From JAEUJM01 sp041918615 (GTDB lineage Bacteria; Actinomycetota; Acidimicrobiia; Acidimicrobiales; DATDAH01), in NCBI GenBank assembly GCA_041918615.1, contig JAYRVH010000089.1:1-64000 (forward strand): a stretch of DNA of 64,000 nucleotides. The letters are read 5' to 3'. Both the position numbers and the translations under genes were made by a program. Below the pieces are notes generated by a model. The model was not told where the DNA came from. It saw nothing but the letters and a program-made list of their open reading frames with translations, and made no database searches. This document shows positions 51,238 through 59,515 of the stretch, piece after piece (the first letter of the stretch is position 1; each line of letters begins with the position of its first letter).

Positions 51238-51526
51238 CGGTTGCTGGTTCCTTCCACCAGTCGTCCGGCGCGGGGCTCCACTCCGGGTCTTCGAGGATGC
51301 AGTCCACCGGGCAGGGGTCGAGGCACTTGCCGCAACCCGAACACAGCTCGGGAATGACGATCACGTCGATGCCGTGGTTGAAGATGGCGCCGAACTGGGG
51401 CGGGCAGTGTCGTAGGCAGGCATCGCAGTTGATGCAGATCGACATGTCGATCCGCAACGGCGCGAGCTGCCATCTGGGGTTCCGCCGCCGTGCGACGAGA
51501 CGCTCAGCACGGTTGCCGGAAGCCAC
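51221..51526 (-). CDS. Ferredoxin-like 2x[4Fe-4S] protein
   Basis: A protein of about 101 residues with two cluster motifs: CINCDACLRHCP and CSGCGKCLDPCP, both CxxCxxCxxxCP. The C-terminal end is acidic and aromatic (EDPEWSPAPDDWWKEP). The GTG at 51526 is a guess; the next ATG, at 51445, leaves only a very short lead to the first Cys. It should be a small electron carrier; the partner is unknown. It overlaps the hydrolase start. Confidence 0.85.
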   Translation of the reverse strand: MASGNRAERLVARRRNPRWQLAPLRIDMSICINCDACLRHCPPQFGAIFNHGIDVIVIPELCSGCGKCLDPCPVDCILEDPEWSPAPDDWWKEPATDDPYV

Positions 51527-51675
51527 GTCGCCAGCGTAGCCAGCCCGCCGATTCGCCGATCCGGGCCGCCCGGGCGCCGATGAGGCCGAGCGGCCCGGCC
51601 TGCCCGCACGCCCGGGCGGCCGATGGCGCGGTGTAGCGTCTCGCACACAACCGCATGACAACAGGAGTGGACCCC

Positions 51676-52083
51676 GTGGCGAAATACGCGTTTCTGAGCG
51701 AAGAGTGGATGGAAGCGGCACACAAGATCCGCGAAGAGTTCGCCGGACAGGCCGCCGCCCCGGCGCACGTGGTGCGCATGAACCAGATCATCACCGACGT
51801 TCCCTTCGGCGACTCGGACATCAACGCCTACATGGACACGAGCAACGGCGACCTCGAGCTCGACCTCGGCCACCTCGAGAACCCCGACCTCACGGTCACC
51901 GTCGACTACCAGACCGCCAAGGCGATCTTCGTCGAACAGGACCCCCAGGCAGGAATGCAGGCCTTCATGGCCGGCAAGATCAAGGTCCAGGGCGACATGA
52001 CCAAGCTCATGGCGATGCAGTCGCAGGCGCCCGACCCGGTCGCCCAGCAGGTGGCGGACCGGGTCAAAGAGATCACCGAGTAG
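51676..52083 (+). CDS. SCP2 sterol-binding family protein
   Basis: A 135-residue protein from the GTG at 51676, chosen because AGGAG lies at a proper distance; the ATG at 51655 lacks one. It has the SCP-2 pattern: an N-terminal helix (FLSEEWMEAAHKIREEF), a strand region with DLELDLGHLENPDLTVTVDYQTAKAIF, and the late helix DPQAGMQAFMAGKIKVQGDMTKLMAM. Such domains bind lipids or acyl-CoA in a hydrophobic tunnel. It converges on the MFS gene with 6 bases between stops. Confidence 0.9.
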   Translation: MAKYAFLSEEWMEAAHKIREEFAGQAAAPAHVVRMNQIITDVPFGDSDINAYMDTSNGDLELDLGHLENPDLTVTVDYQTAKAIFVEQDPQAGMQAFMAGKIKVQGDMTKLMAMQSQAPDPVAQQVADRVKEITE

Positions 52084-52089
52084 GGCGAC

Positions 52090-53673
52090 TCACCCGGTCG
52101 TCGCGGCTTCGCGTGGCGTGCTCCGCACGAACGACGCGCAGGCGAGGGCCACCATGCACGCCACGGCGCCGACCAGGTAGGCGTCGCCGTAGGACGCCAC
52201 TTCGCTCACCACTTCGGACCGCGACACCTGCACCGTCTGCATGATCTGGATCCCCGCGAGCAGGCCCACCTCGGTCATCATCTGCTGGGCGGCGCCGACC
52301 ACGCCCAGGTCGCGTTCGTCCACCGAGTTCGCAATGGTCGCTGCGGTCGCCGGGAGGGCGGCGCCCGCGCCCACGCCGGCGAGGGCCAGCGCCGACATGA
52401 TGAACAGGTCGCTCGACCCGGGGGCCACGGCGGACATGGCCACCATCGACGCGCCGACGAGCAGGGCGCCGGCGGCGGCAGAGGTGCGCTCGCCGATGCG
52501 GATGGTGAGGTAGCCGGCGAGGGGGCCGGTGACGGCGAAGGCCAGTGGGCGTGCCACCGAGAGCAGCCCGGTCTTGGTCTCGCCGTACCCGAGGACGTTC
52601 TGGAGGAGCAGCGGCGTGAGGATGAACCCCCCCATGTAGGCGAAGTTGATGAACACCTGCACGCCGATGGGGAGGGCGAAGTTCCGGCGTCGGAAGTACT
52701 CGAGGGGGATGAGCGGGTGGGCCACCCGTCGCTCGATCCTCACGAAGAGGCCGAGGAGGACCACGGCCGTCGCGAGCCCGGCCACTACCGGGGCACCGGT
52801 CCACCCGACCACGGGGCCACGGTTGAGGGCGAACAGCAGCGACGTGATACCGGCCGCGAGCGCCACCGACCCCGCCAGGTCGAACGATTCGTGCCCGCCG
52901 CTTCGGGTCGTGTCGGGGAGGACGACGGCCGCGAGCACGAGCGCCGCCAGCATCAGCGGCACCTGGGCCACGAAGATCAGCCGCCAACTGAAGGCTTCGA
53001 CGAGCGGGCCCCCGATGACCACGCCCAGCACCGGCCCACCGGCCATGACGAGCGACCAGTAGCCCAGTGCCTGCACCCGCCGGGCCGGTGGGAACGACCG
53101 GTTGATCATGGCCATCGAAGCAGGACCGGTGGCCGCCCCGATCCCCGCCGCGAGCACCCGGAAGGTGATCAGCGAGCCGACGTTCCACGAGACCGCGGTG
53201 AGCCCGGCGAAGAAGGCCGCGCCCGCCAGTCCGACGAGGTAGATGCGGCGGTAGCCCCAGAGGTCGCCCAGCTTGCCCACCGACGGCCCGAGCACGGCGA
53301 AGGCGAGGATCGGCCCGGTGATCAGCCACGTGAGGCTCGTCTCGGACGCGTCGAGGTCGTCGGCGATCGTGGGGATCGACACGGCGAGGATCGTGATCGT
53401 GCAGGTGACGGCCAGCAGCCCGAAGAGCGCGGTCGCCAGGATGATCCAGGGCCCGCGGTCGTCGCGTCCGAGCTTCCCCTGCACCCGGTGCCGTAGGAGC
53501 AGCGGCCACGGGATCGAGCTCAGTTCCTCGGTGCCGACCGCCTCGATGACCAGGTCCGCGTCGGGTGAACGGGAATGGTGCCCGCTCGCGGACGGGGCAC
53601 TCTGGTCGACCGGTCCCATGGGCACCTCAGGGTAAGACGGCACCCGTGCTGTCCCTCGGGCGCTGTCGGCCAC
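52090..53673 (-). CDS. MFS exporter, DHA2/14-TM type
   Basis: A 527-residue transporter with a 75-residue cytoplasmic N-terminus and about 14 membrane helices, the DHA2 (EmrB/QacA) plan. GKLGDLWGYRRIYLVGLAG is motif A and VLAAGIGAATGPASMAMINRSFPPARR the helix 4-5 region; GYWSLVMAGGPVLGVVIGGPLVEAFSWRLIF is motif C, typical of antiporters. It follows radical SAM gene 1 by 9 bases and is probably translated from the same message, as exporter of a product or as self-protection. The ATG at 53619 is an alternative start. Confidence 0.9.
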   Translation of the reverse strand: MADSARGTARVPSYPEVPMGPVDQSAPSASGHHSRSPDADLVIEAVGTEELSSIPWPLLLRHRVQGKLGRDDRGPWIILATALFGLLAVTCTITILAVSIPTIADDLDASETSLTWLITGPILAFAVLGPSVGKLGDLWGYRRIYLVGLAGAAFFAGLTAVSWNVGSLITFRVLAAGIGAATGPASMAMINRSFPPARRVQALGYWSLVMAGGPVLGVVIGGPLVEAFSWRLIFVAQVPLMLAALVLAAVVLPDTTRSGGHESFDLAGSVALAAGITSLLFALNRGPVVGWTGAPVVAGLATAVVLLGLFVRIERRVAHPLIPLEYFRRRNFALPIGVQVFINFAYMGGFILTPLLLQNVLGYGETKTGLLSVARPLAFAVTGPLAGYLTIRIGERTSAAAGALLVGASMVAMSAVAPGSSDLFIMSALALAGVGAGAALPATAATIANSVDERDLGVVGAAQQMMTEVGLLAGIQIMQTVQVSRSEVVSEVASYGDAYLVGAVACMVALACASFVRSTPREAATTG

Positions 53674-53682
53674 GGCCGGAGA

Positions 53683-55230
53683 TCAGGAGGGGGGTTCGGC
53701 GGCGCGGGACGCAAAGAGGATCATGGCGTGGTCTGCGTACCCGTCGACCTCACGCATCGCCACGATGGCGGTGCGGTACTGCATCGTGCCGTAGGTCGAG
53801 AGCAGATCGACCTGGCCACCGGTGTCCGAGAGCACCTCGTGGTGGGTTCTCGCGCCATGGCGGGTGGCGAGCGCCTCGTCGATCGCCACGGCCGGGCGGC
53901 CGATCAACGCTTCGGGCTCCGCTCCCATGATTTCGGCCGCCGAGGCCGAGCATTCGAGGATCACCTCACCGGGAGCGACGCGGACCATGTGCACGGGGCC
54001 CCCGTCGGCGAACGTTTCAAGGGCCTCTCGGGCGGCGTGGTCGTCCTGGGGACCGCCACCGCGCCGGTCGAACATGAGTGGATCCGGCTCGATCCCCCAC
54101 AAGGCGTCGTGGTCGGTGCCGGGGTCGTGGCCTTCCAGCCACGATCCGATCCGGGCGACCTCGGTGCGCCACGTGGCCGCGTTCCGGTCGAGCCCGGCCA
54201 GCACCTCGTCGGACTGCGCCATGAGGAACCGGTGGATCTCCGCGATCTCGGCGCGGTCGAGGCGGGCGATGCTGCAGTGCTCCGGGTAGTGCACCACGCT
54301 CACGTTCACCCCGATGCCACGCTCCTCCGCGAACAGCAGCAGGTCGCCGAACTCGTGGAAGTTCTGCGCCATCAGGCAGAAGTTGAGCGCCAACCCCGTG
54401 CCCCTGGCGTGGGCATACGCACAGAAGCGGTCGACGTTCGCCATCACCTCGTCGAAGTCCGCATCCACCCGGACGGCGTCGTAGGTCTCCTTGGTGATCC
54501 CGTCGATCGAGAACGTGAAACCCATCGGGATCTTCTCGAGCACCCGCTCGACCCGCTTGTTCCACTGCGTGGCGTTGGTGACCACGTCACAACGGAGATC
54601 GGGGGCGACCTCGGCGATCAGGTCCCACGCCCGGAAGTTCTCGGCGCCCAGGAACGGCTCACCGCCCGCGAACTGCGCCTCGTCCAGATGCGGGAGGAAC
54701 AGGCGAAGATCCTCGAAGAACTCGTCGCCGTACACCCTCGCCAACGGCGGACGGCCCTCCCGGTGGATCCGGATCGACGACGACAGGTCGCCGTTGCACT
54801 GGATGCACTGCAAGTTGCACGAATTCGACAGGTTGAACTCCATGCGCCTGGGCCACGCCCCGCTGTCGGGATCAGCCGTCAGGTGGCCGGCGACCGCCTC
54901 GAACCGCAGCGGATAGGCCGAGTCCTGCCCTTCGACCGAGACCTCCCACGCGCACCCCTGGCAGCCGCGGGAGTAGTCGTCGACCGCCAGATGCTCCTCC
55001 AACACCCGGCGACACTCACCCCGCCAGATGTCGAGCAAGCGCTCGGAGCGGACGTTGCCAAGGGGAAAGGCGACGTTCCGACAGCACGCACGCACGTCAC
55101 CGTCGGGCTGGAAGTACAACTGCACCGACGGCGCGTAACAAGCCGAGTAGGCGCGGCCGCCGGGTTGCCCAGGAACAGACGAGGCGCCGGGTGACCACAC
55201 CGAAACGCCGCTGCCGGCCATTGGCTGCAT
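53683..55230 (-). CDS. N-terminal-twitch radical SAM protein 1 with PAS-like C-terminus
   Basis: A 515-residue radical SAM enzyme from the ATG at 55230. Its N-terminal twitch region has ACYAPSVQLYFQPDGDVRACC plus a later CQGC, giving cysteines for an auxiliary Fe-S cluster. The core follows with the SAM-cluster motif CNLQCIQC (CxxxCxxC) and AGGEPFLG. The last 110 residues look like a PAS domain (AAEIMGAEPEALIGRPAV). Twitch-first radical SAM proteins form a known family of unknown function. It follows a close paralog by 52 bases (with a hairpin, 55250-55275) and precedes an MFS exporter by 9. No precursor peptide gene is seen. Confidence 0.82.
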   Translation of the reverse strand: MQPMAGSGVSVWSPGASSVPGQPGGRAYSACYAPSVQLYFQPDGDVRACCRNVAFPLGNVRSERLLDIWRGECRRVLEEHLAVDDYSRGCQGCAWEVSVEGQDSAYPLRFEAVAGHLTADPDSGAWPRRMEFNLSNSCNLQCIQCNGDLSSSIRIHREGRPPLARVYGDEFFEDLRLFLPHLDEAQFAGGEPFLGAENFRAWDLIAEVAPDLRCDVVTNATQWNKRVERVLEKIPMGFTFSIDGITKETYDAVRVDADFDEVMANVDRFCAYAHARGTGLALNFCLMAQNFHEFGDLLLFAEERGIGVNVSVVHYPEHCSIARLDRAEIAEIHRFLMAQSDEVLAGLDRNAATWRTEVARIGSWLEGHDPGTDHDALWGIEPDPLMFDRRGGGPQDDHAAREALETFADGGPVHMVRVAPGEVILECSASAAEIMGAEPEALIGRPAVAIDEALATRHGARTHHEVLSDTGGQVDLLSTYGTMQYRTAIVAMREVDGYADHAMILFASRAAEPPS

Positions 55231-55249
55231 CGCGGGAACGCTACCGCAA

Positions 55250-55275
55250 CCAGGGCCCAGAGCTACCGGCCCTGG
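55250..55275 (-). promoter_or_regulatory. Hairpin between the two radical SAM genes
   Basis: CCAGGGCC and GGCCCTGG pair (8 bp, 10-base loop) in the 52-base gap. No T-run follows. It may set the ratio of the two enzymes or be an mRNA processing site. Confidence 0.4.
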
Positions 55276-55282
55276 GGGCCGC

Positions 55283-56827
55283 TCAGCGGCGGGCGGGCCG
55301 GGAGGCCAACAAGATCCGTGCGCTGTCGGCAAAGCCGGTCTCGTCGCGTAGGGCCACGAGGGTGGTCCGCAGCTCGGTGTCGCCGAAGGTGGCCATCATG
55401 TCGATCTGGTCACCGCTCTCCGAAAGCACCTCCTGAGCGCCCATCGCACCATGACGGGCAGCCATCAGATCCGTGAGGACGGTCGCTGATCGACCGACCA
55501 GCTCGCCGGGATCCACTCCCACCAGTTCGGCGGCAGCGTGCGAGCACTCGACGATCGTGTCGCCCGAACCGACGTCCACCGTGCGCACCGCACCGTCGTC
55601 GGCGAACGATGCCAACGACTTCCGGGCGGCACGGTCGTCATGGGGGCCGGCACCCCACACGGAGAAGTCGAGGGGCCCGCCGCCCATCCCCCACAGCTCG
55701 GTGTGGTCGGTGCCGGGGTCGTGGCCCTCCAGCCACGAGCCGATCCGGGCGACCTCGGTCCGCCACGTCGCCGCGTTCTGGTCGAGCCCGGCCAGCACCT
55801 CGTCGGACTGCGCCACGAGGAACCGATGGATCTCGGCGATCTCGGCGCGGTCGAGGCGGGCGATGCTGCAGTGCTCCGGGTAGTGCACCACGCTCACGTT
55901 CGCCGCGATGCCACGCTCCTCCGCGAACAGCAACAGGTCGCCGAACTCGTGGAAGTTCTGCGCCATCAGGCAGAAGTTCAACATCAACCCCGTGCCCCTG
56001 GCGTGGGCGTAGGAGCAGAAGCGCTCGACGTTGGCCATCACCTCGTCGAAGTCCGCGTCGACGCGGACCGCGTCGTAGGTCTCCTTGGTGATCCCGTCGA
56101 TCGAGAACGCGAAGCTCATCGCGATCTCCTCGAGCACCCGCTCGACCCGCTTGTTCCACTGGGTGGCGTTGGTGACCACCCAACAACGCAGATCGGGGGC
56201 CACCTCCGCGATCAGGTCCCACGCCCGGAAGTTCTCCGCCCCCAGGAACGGCTCACCACCCGCGAACTGGGCCTCGTCCAGATGCGGGAGGAACAGGCGT
56301 AGATCCTCGAAGAACTCGTCGCCGTACACCTTCGGCAACGGCGGCCGGCCCTCACGGTGGATACGGATGGACGACGACAGGTCGCCGTTGCACTGGATGC
56401 ACTGCAGATTGCACGAGTTCGACAGGTTGAACTCCATGCGCCTCGGCCACGCCCCGCTCTCGGGATCAGCGGTCAGGTGGCCGGCAGCCGCCTCGAAGGT
56501 CTGTGGATACGAGCCTTCCCGGCCCTCGCCCGACACCTCCCACTCGCACCCCCGACAGCCGTGCGAGTAGTCGTCGACCGCCAGGCGCTCCTGCAACACC
56601 CGGCGACGAGGCCCGTTCCAGATGTCGATCAACCGATCCGAGCCCACGTTGCCCAACGGGTAGATCATGTTCCGACAGCACGCACGCACGTCACCGTCGG
56701 GCTGGAAGTACAGCTGCACCGACGGCGCGTAACACGCCGAATACGGCCGAGGTGACGCCTCGCGGCCCAGACGCGACAAGGCTCCCCTCAGACCGACGGG
56801 AATGGCTCTGAGCACATTCGGCTCCAC
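55283..56827 (-). CDS. N-terminal-twitch radical SAM protein 2 with PAS-like C-terminus
   Basis: A 514-residue paralog of the next gene. It starts at GTG 56827, seven bases from a good -10 box. The middle (from about residue 95 to 395) is nearly identical to protein 1, including CNLQCIQC, AGGEPFLG and DGITKETYDAVRVDADFDEVMANV. The first 25 residues are unrelated, and the PAS-like end (AAELVGVDPGELVGRSATVL) has clearly diverged. The twitch cysteines are ACYAPS, RACC and CRGC. It is the first gene of the unit rSAM2-rSAM1-MFS. The reaction is unknown; twitch/SPASM enzymes usually modify peptides, or sometimes sugars and nucleotides. Confidence 0.82.
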   Translation of the reverse strand: MEPNVLRAIPVGLRGALSRLGREASPRPYSACYAPSVQLYFQPDGDVRACCRNMIYPLGNVGSDRLIDIWNGPRRRVLQERLAVDDYSHGCRGCEWEVSGEGREGSYPQTFEAAAGHLTADPESGAWPRRMEFNLSNSCNLQCIQCNGDLSSSIRIHREGRPPLPKVYGDEFFEDLRLFLPHLDEAQFAGGEPFLGAENFRAWDLIAEVAPDLRCWVVTNATQWNKRVERVLEEIAMSFAFSIDGITKETYDAVRVDADFDEVMANVERFCSYAHARGTGLMLNFCLMAQNFHEFGDLLLFAEERGIAANVSVVHYPEHCSIARLDRAEIAEIHRFLVAQSDEVLAGLDQNAATWRTEVARIGSWLEGHDPGTDHTELWGMGGGPLDFSVWGAGPHDDRAARKSLASFADDGAVRTVDVGSGDTIVECSHAAAELVGVDPGELVGRSATVLTDLMAARHGAMGAQEVLSESGDQIDMMATFGDTELRTTLVALRDETGFADSARILLASRPARR

Positions 56828-56834
56828 CCCTCGG

Positions 56835-56840
56835 ACCCTA
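56835..56840 (-). promoter_or_regulatory. Probable -10 box of a leaderless radical SAM operon message
   Basis: TAGGGT on the minus strand is followed after 7 bases by the GTG start at 56827, so transcription would begin at or next to the start codon. No clear -35 is seen. Confidence 0.4.
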
Positions 56841-56937
56841 ACAGGACCGATCAGCCGCGGGACCGGGAACGACACGGTCAGGGCCACCGTTGTCGGCTCT
56901 GCGGGATGACAACCGCCCACCGGCCTCGCATCTGCTG

Positions 56938-59001
56938 TCAGTTGGCGCTGGAGGCCCCTCGCCGCTGCGTGATGATCACGATGCTGGTGTCGCGGTCGAC
57001 CTGCAGGCCGGCGGCCGGATCGGTGCCGGTGACGACGCCATTGGGTGGGCCCTCGACACCGTCGACGAGCAGCCCGGCGTCCTCGAGAGCGGCCTGCGCC
57101 GCGGCAACCGTGTCGCCGGAAACGTCGGGGACGATGACCGGCTCGGGCCCGAGGGACACGAGGACCACCACCTCGCTGTCACGGGGCACCAGGCTGCCGC
57201 CGGCCGGGTTCGTGCCGATGACACTGCCTTCGGGAACGGTGTCGCTGTAGTCGTCGCCCCGCACGGCCTGCAGCTGGACCTCCTGGAGCCGGGCCGCCAC
57301 CTCGTCGAAACCGAGGCCGGCACCGGCCATGCCCTCGGGAACGGCACGCGGTCGCGGTCCCTTGGAGACGACCAGGGGCACCCGGGCACCCGATGGCACC
57401 TCGTCGTAGATCAACGACTGCCCGAGCACGATGCCCGCCGGCACGAGCTCACCCCACTTCTCGCTCACCACCCCCGGCCGCAGGCCGACCGCGTCGAGGG
57501 CGGCCTCGGCCTCGCCAGCCGTCAAACCGTCGAGCCCGTCGGGAACGGTGACGAGCTCGGGACCGCGCGACACCGTCACCCGGAAGGTGTGACCCTCCCG
57601 CAGCTGGGAGCCCGGCCCAGGGTCCTGGGCGACGATCTCGCCCGAGCGGGTTCCGTCGCTGCGGGTCGACACCCGTTCGACCGACCAGCCGTTCCCGTCC
57701 ACCAGGGCGGGCAGGTCCCCGACATCGAGACCCTGCACCTGCGGCACCTCGTGGCGCGGCCGCAGGGCTTCACGCAGGGCGAGCCCCCCTGCCACGACAA
57801 GCGCCAGCGCCACGAGGCCGGCGACCACCGTCACCGCCATCGGCCGGCGGGAGCGTCCTCCGGCGGGCGGCTCGGCGTCGGGTGCGGCCTCGGCTTCCGC
57901 CTCGGCCGCGACATGCTCTGCCCCCGGAGCCGCGACATCCGCGTGGGCGACGGCCGCCCGGGCGGTCCGGCGGGCAGCGAACGCCGACCGCATGCGTCGG
58001 CTGAACGACGGCGGCTCCGCCACCACGGGACCGGGGGGCGGCTCGTCCGCCTCGGCCGGCACGACGGGCGGAGCATCGGACGGGTCGTCCGGGAGCCAGG
58101 TGGGGTCCGGGTCGACGAACGGGGCGAGTTCATCGACCGGGAACGCGCCCGCGAGCGGCAGCGGCTCGGGCGCGTCGAGCTCCTCACCGAGACGGACGAA
58201 CCGCGCGGCCAGCTCGGCGGCGTCGGGGCGGTCGTCGGGATCAGGCCGCCCTGCCCGCTCGAGCACACCGCCGAGAACGCCCATCTCGGGACCGAGACCG
58301 AGCGGGGTGTCGACCCGGGCCATGAGCGTTCCGATGGTGGTGTCCGCCGCGAACGGCACCTGTCCGGTGACCGCCTCGACGAGCACCAGCGCCAACGAAT
58401 AGACGTCGCCCTTCCCCGTGACGGGTTGCCCCTGCACCTGTTCAGGCGACGCGTACCGAGCCGTTCCGAGGACCGCGCCCGAAGGCTCGGTCCAGGCCGC
58501 CTCGGCCAACGCCCGCGCCACCCCGAAGTCGGCGACGCGGAGGCGCCCGTCATCGCCGAACAGGAGGTTGGCGGGCTTGATGTCCCGATGGACGAAGCCC
58601 TGCCGATGGGCGAAGTCGAGGCCCCTCGCCGCCTCGAGGCCGACCACCAGGGCCTGGGCAACGCTGAGACGATGCCCCTGGTCGAGCATGGCACGAAGGC
58701 TTCCGCCACCCACGAACTCGGTGACCAGATAGGGGCCGTCGTCGTTGCCGGAGTCGAGCAGGGTGACGATGTTGGGATGGCTGAGCTTGGCCGAGGCCTG
58801 CGCTTCGGCCCGGAACCGGCGGAGGAACGTCTGGTCGTCGGCCAAGGCGGGGTGCAGCACCTTGACGGCCACACGCCGCCGCAACCTGATGTCGTCGGCG
58901 AGGAACACCTGAGCCGAGGACCCGGTGCCGATCGGGGCGACCAGGCGGTAGCGGTCACCCAGGACGCGACCGATCTGGTCGGTCATCTGGGACAGCAGCA
59001 T
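56938..59001 (-). CDS. PASTA-domain serine/threonine protein kinase (PknB type)
   Basis: A protein of about 687 residues. The kinase domain (residues 10-270) has the glycine loop GTGSSAQVFLADD, the ATP lysine in VAVKVL, the catalytic loop HRDIKPANLL, DFGVA and SPEQ. An acidic Pro/Ala linker leads to one membrane helix (about 408-430) and four extracellular PASTA repeats, which bind peptidoglycan fragments or lipid II. Such kinases control cell-wall synthesis and division. The start is the ATG at 59001 or 58986. It is divergent from a small membrane protein and stands before the radical SAM operon with 110 bases between. Confidence 0.93.
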   Translation of the reverse strand: MLLSQMTDQIGRVLGDRYRLVAPIGTGSSAQVFLADDIRLRRRVAVKVLHPALADDQTFLRRFRAEAQASAKLSHPNIVTLLDSGNDDGPYLVTEFVGGGSLRAMLDQGHRLSVAQALVVGLEAARGLDFAHRQGFVHRDIKPANLLFGDDGRLRVADFGVARALAEAAWTEPSGAVLGTARYASPEQVQGQPVTGKGDVYSLALVLVEAVTGQVPFAADTTIGTLMARVDTPLGLGPEMGVLGGVLERAGRPDPDDRPDAAELAARFVRLGEELDAPEPLPLAGAFPVDELAPFVDPDPTWLPDDPSDAPPVVPAEADEPPPGPVVAEPPSFSRRMRSAFAARRTARAAVAHADVAAPGAEHVAAEAEAEAAPDAEPPAGGRSRRPMAVTVVAGLVALALVVAGGLALREALRPRHEVPQVQGLDVGDLPALVDGNGWSVERVSTRSDGTRSGEIVAQDPGPGSQLREGHTFRVTVSRGPELVTVPDGLDGLTAGEAEAALDAVGLRPGVVSEKWGELVPAGIVLGQSLIYDEVPSGARVPLVVSKGPRPRAVPEGMAGAGLGFDEVAARLQEVQLQAVRGDDYSDTVPEGSVIGTNPAGGSLVPRDSEVVVLVSLGPEPVIVPDVSGDTVAAAQAALEDAGLLVDGVEGPPNGVVTGTDPAAGLQVDRDTSIVIITQRRGASSAN

Positions 59002-59055
59002 CGCCTCGGATCGTATCGGCTGGGTTTTCGGGACCTGCGGACCCACAATGGTGGT

Positions 59056-59460
59056 GTGGTCACTCCCCGTCGCATCGTCCTCGCCCTCGTGGTCCTCGCC
59101 GGTCTCGGCGCCATCGTGTTGGCCTTCAGCCGCACAGAGACCAGCGGCGGCGCGGACGACATCACCATCAGCGGCGGCGACAACGCGGTGGAGGCGCTCA
59201 TCCCCGGCCGGAACGCCCAGACCCTGAGCCAGAGCGAGGTCGGTATCGACCTGAGCGCGGGCTGGACGGGCACCTTGTTGCTCAACGGCGTCGAACTGGG
59301 AGCCGACGAGGTGGACCGCGTCGACGCGCTGAACCAGCTGCTCCACCGGCCCCCGGACGGCCTCGAGTCGGGCCGCAACTGCGTTCGGGCGTTGATCTGG
59401 CGGTCGTCCGAGTCACGGGACCAGGGCCGCAACGTCGACTGGTGCTTCGACGTCACCTAG
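59056..59460 (+). CDS. Small membrane-anchored protein divergent from the kinase
   Basis: A 134-residue protein from GTG 59056. Residues 6-24 (RIVLALVVLAGLGAIVLAF) form a single membrane anchor. The outer part has DDITISGGDNAVEALIPG and GWTGTLLLNGVEL, a short beta-rich domain with two cysteines (NCVRALIW, DWCFDVT) that could form a disulfide. No known family is recognised. It shares a 54-base divergent control region with the PASTA kinase, and a link to cell-wall sensing is possible but unproven. Confidence 0.75.
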   Translation: MVTPRRIVLALVVLAGLGAIVLAFSRTETSGGADDITISGGDNAVEALIPGRNAQTLSQSEVGIDLSAGWTGTLLLNGVELGADEVDRVDALNQLLHRPPDGLESGRNCVRALIWRSSESRDQGRNVDWCFDVT

Positions 59461-59515
59461 ATCGACTGCAGGCCGCAGGCGTCGGACGTGAGTCGTCCGG
59501 CGGAGCTGACAACGG

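Noticed and set aside
55231..56937. Search for a precursor peptide gene beside the radical SAM twins.
   Set aside because: The gaps of 52 and 110 bases hold no convincing small frame with a ribosome site, so a substrate gene, if any, lies elsewhere.
56890..59460. An 856-codon open frame on the plus strand opposite the PASTA kinase.
   Set aside because: It is antisense to a clear kinase in GC-rich DNA, where third-position bias keeps other frames open. Only its last 134 codons (from 59056) look like a real protein.
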